A stretch of DNA of 51,256 nt from positions 1 to 51,256 of the forward strand of contig JAEUKA010000048.1 in assembly GCA_016794465.1 (NCBI GenBank). The letters are read 5' to 3'. The stretch's first letter is position 1; the number at the start of each line of letters is the position of its first letter. The notes under the pieces are model-generated. The model was not told where the DNA came from, searched no databases, and saw nothing but the letters and a program-made list of their open reading frames with translations. This document shows positions 18,639-27,055 of this stretch, one piece after another. The translations under genes and the position numbers were made by a program. The stretch is from Myxococcales bacterium (GTDB lineage Bacteria; Myxococcota_A; Polyangia; Palsa-1104; JAEUJZ01).

Positions 18639-21206
18639 TTACTGGAACGTCACGCGGGTCTGGGGTTTGTCGAGCTTGATGGTCAGCGTGCCGCCGCGCT
18701 CGCTCGACCACATCCAGCCGCTTGGGCTGGTATCAAGGTCGGGGCTGGTGGCGACGCGAGCAAGCGACTGACCGCCGGCCTCGACTTTGGTGGGCTCGAT
18801 CGGAAGGGGGCTGATGAGGACGACCGGGCCGCTTATAAAGGTGGCGCCAGCGGTGAAGTCGAAGCGGCGATTGACTGGGTCGAAGCCAAGGCGCGTGCCG
18901 TCGTAGACCGTGAACTGGCTGGGCTTGTCTCCCGGTACGACCATCACCCACAGCGGACCGGGGTTGCGCACAAACGACTCCACAGAGGCATCACTGGCCG
19001 GTGCGAGCGTGTCAATGGTCGGGCGCAGCAGCGGAATCAGCGCGCCCGCACGAACCAGCAGCGGCAGCTTGCGGAGCGGGGCATCTACCTGGACCGTACG
19101 CTCACTGTCCCCGGCGTAGCTTTGGCCACTGGTGAAGTCGATCCAGGTCCCCGGCGGCAGCAGCACCTCCCGCGAGCGCGCCCCCCGCGTGAGCACCGGC
19201 GCCACCAGCAGGTCTTCGCCAAACAGATACTCATCACTCGGGTGCTGACGGAGGTTGGGATACGCCAAGCCCACCGGGCGCAGGATCGGGCGACCTCCGT
19301 CGGCAAGCCCTTGCAAAAGCGTCCACTCATACGGGAACAGCCGCAGGTGCAGCCGCGCAAACTCGCGATAGAGATCCAGCGTCTCGGCGTCGCGACCGTT
19401 GGCAGCGTTCCACTCCCAGGGCGGCTGGCTGCTGGCATCGCCGACCTGCATCACCGTCGATAGCGCGGTCTGCTGGAACCAGCGAATGTACAGCTCTTTG
19501 TCGGGCGGACTGTGACGGTAGCCACCGGTGTCGGCGCCGAACAGCGGAAAGCCGGACACCCCGAGGTTTAGGCCCATCACCACCGTCGCCGGCAGCCCAC
19601 CGACACCCAGCACCGTCTTGCCGTCGCGACCTTTGAAGGGCTCGCGGTAGCGGGTGAAGCTGGCGTCCATGTCGCCCGGCCAGATCACCGACACATTCTT
19701 TTGATCGCCGAAGCGCCCGGTCCGACAGAGCAGAAAACCGCCGTCAGGAGCCAAAAGCTCCGCATAGGCCCGGTGATAGAGCAGCTGATAGGTGTGGTGC
19801 ATGGTGCGCTCGGTACTGCCATCGGCAAACTGCCAGCCGGTGCGCGCCGAGCCGAGCCCGACCATGACATCTTCGCCGTAGTCGAGCTTGAAGCCCTCGA
19901 TGCCCAGCTTGATATAGCGGCCCACGCGGTCCTGCCACAGCGCCAGCGCCGCCGGGTTGGTGAAGTCGAGCGGCTCGCTCCAGCCATTGAGGAGCACCCC
20001 CGTTCGCTTCGGAAACAGACCCCGCTGCTGGGCCAGCGGCAGGTCGGGACTCCCCGGCTCCAAGTACGGCGCGTGCCACAGCGAAAGGCGCAGACCGGCG
20101 GCGTGGATCTTGGCGATCATCGACGCTGGATCGGGGAAGCGCGCCGGGTTGAAGTCGAAGCTGTTGACGTAGGTCGCGTACGGTCGGTCGATCCAGATCG
20201 CACTCGTCGCCAGGTCCAGGTCACGAATCTTGCGGATGTCATCGAGCACCTGCGCCTGGTCCTTGTTTTCGTTGCGCCAGATCCACGGCCCCAGTGCCCA
20301 CGGAGCCGGCTGCTTTGGCGTCCCGGTAATCGCGTAATAGCGAGCCGTCAGGTCAATCGGCTCGGCAGCAGTGAGCAAGTGGAAGTGCAGGCCGCTTGCG
20401 CTGTCCTCCCCGGTGCCAAAGGTCGTCTCGACGAGGTCCGGCTGCTTGTTGGCAACCGCGAACACCCCGGGGCGACGGCTCTCGACAAACAGGCCCCAGC
20501 CGCGCGTGCCCAGCAGCAGTGGCACCGGCACCCGCATTTCGTTGCTCTTCGACTCCAGCAGATCGATCTCTTGCTGCATCGGGCGGACCTTGCCGCGCTG
20601 GTTGACCTCATCGGCCCAGCCTCCGAGCCCATAAAACGCTTCCTGCGCATCGACCCGAGGCCGCAGCCGCACAAACGCCACCTTTCGCTCGGCGCGGACC
20701 TCGGGCAGGAGCACGGCGGCAAAGCGACCGGGACCGCTTGGCGCAATTCGCAGGCTGGCGTGCTGTCCGTCCGTCAGCTGCAGCGCCAGCTCTAGCTCCG
20801 TCGCCGTGGCGCTGACGATCGCAATCGTCTCGACGGTGTGCCAGCGCAGGTCGGGCGGCTCGCTGGGGGACAGCACCTCGTCGCCATACTCCAGCCAGTA
20901 GGGATCGAGGCTCGCCCGCTCATCCAGCTGCTCCACCGTGCCGATCTGCCACGCGTCCGCCGGGAAGCGCACAAGCTCTCGCTCGCCAGTGAGCAGTCGC
21001 AGTGTCGTGCTCTCGGGGACAAACTCCACCGACGACTCGCCATCGCTCACCCGCACCGGGTCCGCCGGGATGGTTCCGCAGCCGAGCTGCCCGAGTCCGA
21101 GCCCAAGTCCAAGCCCGAACCAGAGCCCAAGCCCCATGCCGGGAACCTGCCGCCCCAGGAAATGTCTTTTGCACGCGGCGCCGAGATCGTGGGAAGTGCC
21201 CTTCAT
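18639..21206 (-). CDS. Glycoside hydrolase family 31 lipoprotein
   Basis: This is an 855-residue exported enzyme. The signal peptide has a basic start, a striking (GL)n hydrophobic core and a lipobox ending at Cys43 (QLGCG), so it should be a lipoprotein. The GH31 barrel has the nucleophile motif GFKLDYGED, related to the KTDFGE of YicI-type alpha-xylosidases. The acid/base region is VIWPGDMDASF. Other family stretches are SAIWIDRPYA, GGWADEVNQRG and FGADTGGY. It probably releases alpha-linked sugars (glucosides, xylosides or sulfoquinovosides) outside the cytoplasm; substrate undecided. Start 21206 (MKGTSHD) is chosen to include the basic residues of the signal; ATG at 21137 is an alternative. 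Confidence 0.88.
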   Translation of the reverse strand: MKGTSHDLGAACKRHFLGRQVPGMGLGLWFGLGLGLGLGQLGCGTIPADPVRVSDGESSVEFVPESTTLRLLTGERELVRFPADAWQIGTVEQLDERASLDPYWLEYGDEVLSPSEPPDLRWHTVETIAIVSATATELELALQLTDGQHASLRIAPSGPGRFAAVLLPEVRAERKVAFVRLRPRVDAQEAFYGLGGWADEVNQRGKVRPMQQEIDLLESKSNEMRVPVPLLLGTRGWGLFVESRRPGVFAVANKQPDLVETTFGTGEDSASGLHFHLLTAAEPIDLTARYYAITGTPKQPAPWALGPWIWRNENKDQAQVLDDIRKIRDLDLATSAIWIDRPYATYVNSFDFNPARFPDPASMIAKIHAAGLRLSLWHAPYLEPGSPDLPLAQQRGLFPKRTGVLLNGWSEPLDFTNPAALALWQDRVGRYIKLGIEGFKLDYGEDVMVGLGSARTGWQFADGSTERTMHHTYQLLYHRAYAELLAPDGGFLLCRTGRFGDQKNVSVIWPGDMDASFTRYREPFKGRDGKTVLGVGGLPATVVMGLNLGVSGFPLFGADTGGYRHSPPDKELYIRWFQQTALSTVMQVGDASSQPPWEWNAANGRDAETLDLYREFARLHLRLFPYEWTLLQGLADGGRPILRPVGLAYPNLRQHPSDEYLFGEDLLVAPVLTRGARSREVLLPPGTWIDFTSGQSYAGDSERTVQVDAPLRKLPLLVRAGALIPLLRPTIDTLAPASDASVESFVRNPGPLWVMVVPGDKPSQFTVYDGTRLGFDPVNRRFDFTAGATFISGPVVLISPLPIEPTKVEAGGQSLARVATSPDLDTSPSGWMWSSERGGTLTIKLDKPQTRVTFQ

Positions 21207-21276
21207 AAGCGGGAGCAAACCACGAGTGACGCCGCGCGGTAAGATGGCAAGCAAGTTTCAGTAAGGAGAAGCGTCG

Positions 21277-23496
21277 ATGCGTAGCAAGTCGTGGCAGTGG
21301 CTGGGGAATCGCTCGCGGGCGGTGTCGCTTGTGGTGGGGCTGGCGTCGCTCGGGGGGTGTGGGGCGCAGGTCAAGACCGTCCACGATGTCAACATCCTGC
21401 CGCTGCGCTCGGTGCGGCTGTACGAGACGGGGATTGGCTACTTCGAGCGGGCGGGCACGCTGGGCTCGCGGGCGACGGTGCTGCCGGTGCCGGCGGGGCA
21501 TCTCGATGATGCGCTCAAGTCGCTGGTGGTGCTGTCGCGCGATCAAAAGACCCGCGTCCACGGCCTCGAGTTTGCGAGCAGCGTCAGTCCCGGCATGGGG
21601 CGGGCGCTGGCGGGGCTGCCGCCTTCGGTCGATGAGCCGATCGACTTTCATCAGCTGCTCAAGTCGTGCAAGGGCGGCGAGGTGACGGTGCGGCTCGAAA
21701 AGCAGGTGGTGAGCGGTCGCCTGATCGATGTCGTCGATGCCGTGCCGCCCGCCGCGTCCCAGTCCAAGGACGATGCCAAGGACGACGGGGACGACAGCAA
21801 GGCGAGTAGCAAGCCGCCCGCGTCCCAGAAAGAACAGTTCCTGCTGCTCCTCTCGCAAAGTGGTGAGCTGGTGCGGCTTCCCCTCAGTCGTGTCGTGGCG
21901 GTGCAGCCGCTGGATCCGTCGTTTGCGCCCCGGCTGCGGACCGCGCTCGATGCGACCTCGCAGCGCAGTGCCAATGCCCAGCGGCTGATTCGCCTGCTCA
22001 GTCGTGATGGCGGGCCGGTGCAGATTGGCTACGTCGCCGAGTCGCCGCTGTGGCGGGTGACCTATCGCTTGGTGGTGGCCGAGACGGGGCGCGGCGGCGT
22101 GCTGCAAGGCTGGGCGCTCATCCACAACGACACCGACGAGGACTGGCAGAACGTCCAGGTCCACCTTGTCAATGGCCGGCCCGACTCGTTTCTGTTTCCG
22201 CTCGCCGCGCCGCGCTATTCCCGGCGGACGCTCATCACCCCCGAAAACCAGCTCTCGACCGTGCCGCAGCTCCTCGGGCAGAGCGCCGACCAGCTGTGGG
22301 GCGACAACCTCGACGACAGCTATGGCGCAGGCGGACTTGGGCTCAGCGGCATTGGCTCCGGCGGCGGCGGCACCGGCTCCGGCAGCATCGGCCTCGGCTC
22401 GATCGGCACCATCGGTCACGGCTCGGGCTCAGGCCGCAGCGGCACCGGCGCCAGCTCGCTGCTCCAGGTCGGCAACCTCGCCGCTGTCGCCAAGTCAACC
22501 GGGGTCGAGGCCGGCGCGCTGTTCACCTACTCCCTCGGCGAGCCGCTGGAGCTGCGGGCCCATGGCTCGGCGCTGGTGCCGTTTGTGCAAGAGTCGGTCG
22601 AGGTCGAGCAGATCACCTTCCTGTCGGCGCCCGGCGAGTCGGCGCGCAGTGGCCTGCGGCTACAGAACTCGACCCGCCAGACCCTGCCCTCGGGCACGCT
22701 GGCGGTGCTGGGCGATGGCGGGCTGCTCGGAGAGTCGGCGCTCGAGCGGCTCAAGCCCGGCGAGCGGCGCTTCCTCCAGTACGGCGTCGAGCTGGATGTC
22801 GAGGCGACCCGCGTCAAGCAGACCCAGAAGGAAGACCCGCAGCGGCTGACCTTTGACCGCGACAGCCTCGAAGAGCACTTCCTGCGGCGGCGCGACCAGC
22901 TGCTGCGGGTCGAAAATCGCAGCGGTCAGGTGCGGCAGCTCTATCTGGGGCTGGGGCTGGCTGCCAACTCGCAGGTCCAGGGCGCCGACCGGCTCGACTT
23001 TGACACCGAGAAGTCGTCCCCCGTCGCGATCTTTGAGCTGGCGCCGCAGAGTCGCGCCGAGCGGCCCCTGACCACCATCGAAGGGCTGGTGCGGCGGGTC
23101 GAGCTGCGCAGCCTGCAAGCGACGCGGCTCCAGCAGCTGGCGAACACCAGCACCGTGCCGGCGGGCGAGCGCGCGATCCTCGCCGAGGCGTACCTGCGCC
23201 AAAAGGAAGTCGAGGACGCCGCCAAAGAGCTCGACAAGACCCGCACCGACATCAAGAAGACCGAAAAGGACCTGGAGCGGCTGCAAGAGCACCTCAAAGC
23301 GCTCGGCAAGGACTCTGGCGCCGGTCCCGACGGCAACCCGCTGGTGCGGCGCATCCTCGAAATCGAAGACCGCCTCTCGACCGCCCACAAGCGCCTCGAG
23401 ACGCTCGACGCCGACCAAGACCGCCGCCGCGACACCGTCCGCAAAGCCCTAGAGCGCCTCCCCAAGACCAAAGACGCCACCAGCACCACCAGCTAG
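21277..23496 (+). CDS. DUF4139-type lipoprotein with a glycine-rich insert
   Basis: This is a 739-residue exported protein. AAGGAG precedes the ATG. The lipobox LGGC is at Cys28. After an N-terminal beta domain comes the DUF4139 core (YVAESPLWRVTYRLVV, GWALIHNDTDEDWQNVQVHL). A glycine-rich insert near residues 350-390 contains GLGSIGTIGHGSG, a motif I associate with myxobacterial surface, TonB-like or motility-linked proteins. The DUF4139 sheet resumes after it (FLQYGVELDVEATRV). The last 120 residues are a charged coiled coil (EVEDAAKELDKTRTDIKKTE). Function unknown; a structural or adhesive envelope role is plausible. It is divergent from the GH31 gene, 70 bp apart. Confidence 0.8.
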   Translation: MRSKSWQWLGNRSRAVSLVVGLASLGGCGAQVKTVHDVNILPLRSVRLYETGIGYFERAGTLGSRATVLPVPAGHLDDALKSLVVLSRDQKTRVHGLEFASSVSPGMGRALAGLPPSVDEPIDFHQLLKSCKGGEVTVRLEKQVVSGRLIDVVDAVPPAASQSKDDAKDDGDDSKASSKPPASQKEQFLLLLSQSGELVRLPLSRVVAVQPLDPSFAPRLRTALDATSQRSANAQRLIRLLSRDGGPVQIGYVAESPLWRVTYRLVVAETGRGGVLQGWALIHNDTDEDWQNVQVHLVNGRPDSFLFPLAAPRYSRRTLITPENQLSTVPQLLGQSADQLWGDNLDDSYGAGGLGLSGIGSGGGGTGSGSIGLGSIGTIGHGSGSGRSGTGASSLLQVGNLAAVAKSTGVEAGALFTYSLGEPLELRAHGSALVPFVQESVEVEQITFLSAPGESARSGLRLQNSTRQTLPSGTLAVLGDGGLLGESALERLKPGERRFLQYGVELDVEATRVKQTQKEDPQRLTFDRDSLEEHFLRRRDQLLRVENRSGQVRQLYLGLGLAANSQVQGADRLDFDTEKSSPVAIFELAPQSRAERPLTTIEGLVRRVELRSLQATRLQQLANTSTVPAGERAILAEAYLRQKEVEDAAKELDKTRTDIKKTEKDLERLQEHLKALGKDSGAGPDGNPLVRRILEIEDRLSTAHKRLETLDADQDRRRDTVRKALERLPKTKDATSTTS

Positions 23497-23557
23497 CCAG
23501 AAGCGCAGTCGCCAGCTGAGCCGTGGGAGTCTGCGTCGAGGTCGAAGCCATGGCTCA

Positions 23558-23785
23558 CTACCCGCTGAAGGTGACGGAGGTGCTGTCCGACGGGGTGCCG
23601 GACTCTTGGTCTTTGAGGACGCCGATGAGGCGGTACTCGCGGACCTCGGGGGTGCCGGGCTTGGCCAGCTCGCGGTGGTCGTCGTAGGGCGAGTTGGTGT
23701 CGCGGGCGAGGAAGTGCCACTCGGACTCGCCGCTTGCGCGGGCGTAGACGTTGACGCTGTCGAAGCCGAGCTTCTTGAAGCGGGG
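23558..23785 (-). pseudogene. Fragment of a fibronectin-III-like C-terminal domain protein
   Basis: About 75 codons read KKLGFDSVNVYARASGESEW...REYRLIGVLKDQESGTPSDS and then stop. The GFDxVNVYAR...WxFLARDTxSPYDDHRE...EVREYRxIGV pattern is the tail of a widespread bacterial domain, normally preceded by a longer protein. Upstream in frame there is only Gly/Trp/Pro-rich sequence and no proper start, so the 5' part appears lost. It sits in a patch of other broken material (see 23909-24540). Confidence 0.5.
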
Positions 23786-23908
23786 GGGTTGCAGACACGG
23801 GGCGTGTAACACACCTCCCCAGCCCCGACCAGCCCCCATTCCGGCTCTAGGCCAATCTGCGTTGTTCCCCCCACAATGCGTGTCGGGGACAGGGGCTCGG
23901 TCGGTGGA

Positions 23909-24331
23909 TTAGGTGGATTCGGCGGTGGGGCTGGGGGCTTGGCGGATCTGGTCGGCCAGCTGGCGTGCGCCGTCGGCATCGACGCACAGGATCGCGGCCT
24001 GGTACCACTGCGATAGCAGCCGCTCGTCGGGTTCCGCCTTCACGCGCTGCCGCACCCCCAGATCGACCACCCCGAGGCGCGCCTCCAGCACTCGCTGGAT
24101 CGTCTCCGCCTCCTGCTTCAGCCGCCCCCGCGTCTCACCGCGCGCCTCACCGCGCTCCTCACCCTCGCTAAAAATCTGCTGATAGAGCGTACTTTGCATC
24201 AGTCTCTCCCTGGTTAGCAGCGACGGCTCGATGGGACGAATGATGCGGACGGTCAGCCCCAGGCCAAAGCCGAGCAGCTCGGCGGGAGCCAGGGCCAGCA
24301 GGTGTTTCAGGGACCTATCAAACGACTCCAT
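23909..24331 (-). pseudogene. Rpn-family (PD-(D/E)XK transposase-like) remnant lacking the nuclease core
   Basis: The 140-residue product starts MESFDRSLKHLLALAPAEL, like the N-terminus of recombination-promoting nuclease (Rpn/DUF4351-type) proteins. It then passes straight to the family's C-terminal region (RERLMQSTLYQQIFSEGEER, GEARGETRG, LEARLG). The roughly 150-residue nuclease core with the Asp...Glu-x-Lys residues is missing. The reading frame is intact, so this is an in-frame internal deletion and either a pseudogene or a shortened derivative. The ATG at 24331 is preceded by an array of 21-bp repeats (24373-24540). Confidence 0.6.
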
Positions 24332-24372
24332 CGGCCGCACACTACCGCACTTCACCGCAGATCTCCTCACAC

Positions 24373-24540
24373 GAGGGCTGGATTTCTTGGCGGGAGGGCT
24401 GGATTTCTTGGCAGGAGGGCAGACGCACTTTGCAGGAGGGCAGACGCCCATGGCGTGAGGGCAGACGCCCATGGCGTGAGGGCAGACGCACTTTGCAGGA
24501 GGGCAGACGCACTTTGCAGGAGGGCAGACGCTGTTGGCGT
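24373..24540. repeat. 21-bp tandem repeat, 8 units
   Basis: Eight units, each starting GAGGGC, lie 21 bp apart (24373 to 24520). The first two continue TGGATTTCTTGGC. The next six continue AGACGC followed by ACTTTGCAG, CCATGGCGT or TGTTGGCGT. Because 21 is a multiple of three, all frames stay open through the array, creating spurious reading frames. It lies between the Rpn remnant and the secreted-protein gene, so it could sit in either promoter region. Confidence 0.9.
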
Positions 24541-24578
24541 GGTGGCGCAGCGGAATGATGGGGCTACAATGCGCGGCC

Positions 24579-25544
24579 ATGGTGGCAAGGATGAGAAGAA
24601 GTGCGTGGCTGGCTGGCGTCTCGACGGGCGTGCTGCTGTGGGGGGCGCCTAGTGCCGGGCGGGCGGACCCGTTTCCGATGGGCATCGGTGGGGCGCCGGG
24701 TCCGCTTTCGCAGACGCAGGTGGTGTTGGCGCAGGAAGATCTGTCGCTCGGGCTCTCGACCACCGAGGTTCGGGTGTCTGCCAAGCTGGACCTGCACAAC
24801 CCCAGCGACAAGCCCGAGCGGCTGGAGGTCGGCTTTCCGTGCCTTGGTGCGACCAGTGAGCCGGTGGTGGGGCTGGCATGCTCGGTGCGGCCGGCGGTGT
24901 CGGTGGCGGGTAAGCCGGTGCGGCTCGGGTTTCGGCGCGGCAAAAAGCGGGCGGGGACCTGGGTGTGGCCGATGGTCTTTGCCAAGGACCAGCACGTCGA
25001 AGTGACGGTGAGCTACACGGTGCCGCTGCAGAACCCGCGCTATCAGGTGCCACTGGCGGGGGCGGCGGCGGTGTACTACCGGCTGACCACGGGTGCGCGC
25101 TGGGCCCAGTCGATCGAGCGGCTGGACATCGAAGTGACGACGCCGGTCGAGACGCTGACGTATATCGCGCCTCCGGGCTACAGTCGGACGCTGGGGCGGA
25201 TTCGTTGGCACCTCGTCCAGCACGAGCCGCAAGAGGATGTGGTGATTGGGCTCGCGCCGCCGGAAACCTCGCGTTACCTGGCGCTGCTGGGGCAGAAGCC
25301 AAAGGCCGAGCCGCCGAGCCCACAGCGCGACCGAGAGCTGCGCGGCTTGGCTACGCACTTTGCGACGCAGGCAAAGCAGATTGCCGAGAGCTACACCAAG
25401 TTTTATGGCTTGCCGGCGATTCAGCAGGAGCACCAACTACCTTCGCTGACGCTCGATGTTGCCGTCCGCTGCAGCGAGGAGTCCGCCAAGCTCATCGAGC
25501 AAGCTGTCGCTGCTGCGCTTTCTGCCGCCACAGCGACGCCCTAA
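24579..25544 (+). CDS. Secreted protein, DUF4424-like
   Basis: This is a 321-residue exported protein. The signal peptide is about RMRRSAWLAGVSTGVLLW with cleavage near SAGRA-DP. The mature part begins with strands typical of DUF4424-like secreted proteins (VVLAQEDLSLGLSTTEVRVS, then a 'DLHNPSDKPERLEVGFPCLG' stretch). It ends in a helical segment (THFATQAKQIAESYTKFYG). No catalytic motif is visible. ATG at 24579 or 24591 could be used; neither has a strong ribosome-binding site. The resemblance is by strand pattern only, so the family name is tentative. Confidence 0.65.
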   Translation: MVARMRRSAWLAGVSTGVLLWGAPSAGRADPFPMGIGGAPGPLSQTQVVLAQEDLSLGLSTTEVRVSAKLDLHNPSDKPERLEVGFPCLGATSEPVVGLACSVRPAVSVAGKPVRLGFRRGKKRAGTWVWPMVFAKDQHVEVTVSYTVPLQNPRYQVPLAGAAAVYYRLTTGARWAQSIERLDIEVTTPVETLTYIAPPGYSRTLGRIRWHLVQHEPQEDVVIGLAPPETSRYLALLGQKPKAEPPSPQRDRELRGLATHFATQAKQIAESYTKFYGLPAIQQEHQLPSLTLDVAVRCSEESAKLIEQAVAAALSAATATP

Positions 25545-25562
25545 GTGGCGAGCCGGGGCGGG

Positions 25563-26411
25563 TTACTTGGCTGCTTTGGGGATGCTGTTGCCAATCTGAT
25601 TGCCAGTGAGGACCTTGGCGCTCTGGCCACTGTGCTTCTTGGCGGCGGCCTTGAGCTTTTCTGGGCTGTTTCCCTGCGAGGCGCCTAGCCAGTCCCTGAT
25701 GTGGGCCGGTGAGCCCTGGGCTAGGGTCGGAGAAAACCCGTTGTAGCCCCAGACCGACTGCACGTTCGGAAGCATCCGTTTGAACTGCTCGCCGTCCTGG
25801 GTCTTGTACCCCTTTTCCAGGGTGTGGCAGGCCGACAGCATCAGATCTTGGACGCCGCCCTGGGCCTTGGGAAACTGGCTCATTAGTGACCCGAGCTGCT
25901 TGAATGTAACCTCACCATCGGGGCCAAAGACCCTGTCTCCATAGCTGTGACCTGAGATCACCAGGCGATCCATCGTCTGCTGACCCTGCTGCACCTTCTG
26001 GAGCGTCTGCACAAACCCCGCCATTTCATCGCGCAGGCTTACTTCGAGCCCGCTGTGCTGCTGGCCTTGCTCATCGGTGTAGCCTCCGAACAATTTGGCC
26101 AAGTGTTGAATGCGCGCCTGGGCTTCCTTCTCGGTTTCGATGGGCTTCCCTTTGGCATCCTGGCGGATGTTGCCAACGCCGGTTTCTGTCAGGAACTGCA
26201 TGACCCCCGCAGGCTGGCTTAGGTCGATAGGTCCCTTTTTGGGGTCTTGGCTGGCGACCTTGCCCTGCATGTCATCGTCGTCTCCGGAGCCGGTGAGGAT
26301 GGTCGCGTTCTTTTCGTTCTTGAAGACCTCGGCTTCTTGGTTTCGGGAGTCGCGGTTCAGCCCCAGGTACACGACGCTCTCATTCTTGTTGGTCTTCTTG
26401 TGCGTAGTCAT
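25563..26411 (-). CDS. Caspase-like (CHAT/C80-type) cysteine peptidase candidate
   Basis: This is a 282-residue soluble protein. The core pattern is hydrophobic strand + SGHSYG (His155), then LMLSACHT (Cys195), then VQSVWGYNGFSP. A 'GH-(35-50)-LSAC-x-T' pattern is the hallmark His-Cys dyad of caspase-fold peptidases such as CHAT and DUF4347/C80. The first 60 residues are polar and perhaps disordered, including an acidic GSGDDDDMQG that could be a processing site. The C-terminus is Lys-rich. AGGAGG lies 10 nt before the ATG and overlaps the stop codon of the upstream gene (TAGGAGG), so translation is coupled to the adaptor at 26426-27055. Function is inferred from motifs and pairing. Confidence 0.6.
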   Translation of the reverse strand: MTTHKKTNKNESVVYLGLNRDSRNQEAEVFKNEKNATILTGSGDDDDMQGKVASQDPKKGPIDLSQPAGVMQFLTETGVGNIRQDAKGKPIETEKEAQARIQHLAKLFGGYTDEQGQQHSGLEVSLRDEMAGFVQTLQKVQQGQQTMDRLVISGHSYGDRVFGPDGEVTFKQLGSLMSQFPKAQGGVQDLMLSACHTLEKGYKTQDGEQFKRMLPNVQSVWGYNGFSPTLAQGSPAHIRDWLGASQGNSPEKLKAAAKKHSGQSAKVLTGNQIGNSIPKAAK

Positions 26412-26425
26412 GGCAGGGAGTCCTC

Positions 26426-27055
26426 CTAGATCGCACCGGGCACCAGGCCGCGCAGGATCGCGACGATGGCTTCCAGCGAGTGCCCCCGCTGCGTAGCGGT
26501 TTGCAGGATTTGACGAGCCGAAGGCGGTCCAGCGGTCAACCGCTCCGGAAACGGGAACTCAAGCCGAGCGACCAGCAGGGCTCGCTGTGTTTGGCAGAGC
26601 CGCTCGATCACGGCCAGGATCTGAGCGCGATCATACGTCGGTGGTGCAGACGGCGGCGGGGTGGTCAGCAGCGAAGCAGACGAGGGGCGCCCAGCGGGCT
26701 CCGGATTCTCGACTGCGGAAGGCCGAGACTGCGTGGAAGGAGACTGCGTGGAAGGAGACTGCGTGGAAGGAGACTGCGTGGAATCGGTTTGGCTGGAGGC
26801 TGGCACTTGATGGCCAAGCTTCAAGAGCTTCTCTTGATACTGCGTGGTCAGCACTTCCAGAACGTGCTCTTGCGGAACGCACTTGAAAAGCAGGTTCTGC
26901 TTGGCAAGCCGATCCATTCCGAGCGCGAACAACTTCTCTACCTCCGGGAAAAAGTCGATGCAGAACGCATCAAACGCAGAGTCTGTGACCAAAAGGAGAT
27001 CAATGAGCTTCCGCAGACCAGAGCGCGACACAGAGGGAAGTTGTACTTTGCTCAT
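26426..27055 (-). CDS. Adaptor with two effector-associated (death-like) domains
   Basis: This is a 209-residue protein in three parts. Residues 1-70 (LRKLIDLLLVTDSAFDAFCI, DFFPEVEKLFALGMDRLAKQ, NLLF) match the small helical domain often fused to NTPases, TIR or peptidase modules in myxobacteria and cyanobacteria. Residues 70-145 are a Ser/Thr/Pro/Gln linker with four SPSTQ repeats. Residues 145-209 (ILAVIERLCQTQRALLVARL, SARQILQTATQRGHSLEAIV) resemble effector-associated domain 1. Such domains mediate homotypic contacts that recruit effectors. With the caspase-like protein encoded 14 bp downstream, a sensor/adaptor-protease pair is inferred. A candidate promoter lies directly upstream with a very short leader. 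Confidence 0.6.
   Translation of the reverse strand: MSKVQLPSVSRSGLRKLIDLLLVTDSAFDAFCIDFFPEVEKLFALGMDRLAKQNLLFKCVPQEHVLEVLTTQYQEKLLKLGHQVPASSQTDSTQSPSTQSPSTQSPSTQSRPSAVENPEPAGRPSSASLLTTPPPSAPPTYDRAQILAVIERLCQTQRALLVARLEFPFPERLTAGPPSARQILQTATQRGHSLEAIVAILRGLVPGAI
26725..26784 (-). repeat. 15-bp in-frame tandem repeat (SPSTQ linker)
   Basis: Four copies of a 15-bp unit (plus strand GAGACTGCGTGGAAG, last copy ending AAT) encode the pentapeptide repeat in the linker of the adaptor protein. The copies are nearly identical at the DNA level, suggesting recent expansion. Confidence 0.9.

Noticed and set aside
24302..24652. Plus-strand frame with heptapeptide repeats (RADALCR type)
   Set aside because: It is a by-product of the 21-bp tandem repeat, whose length keeps all frames open.
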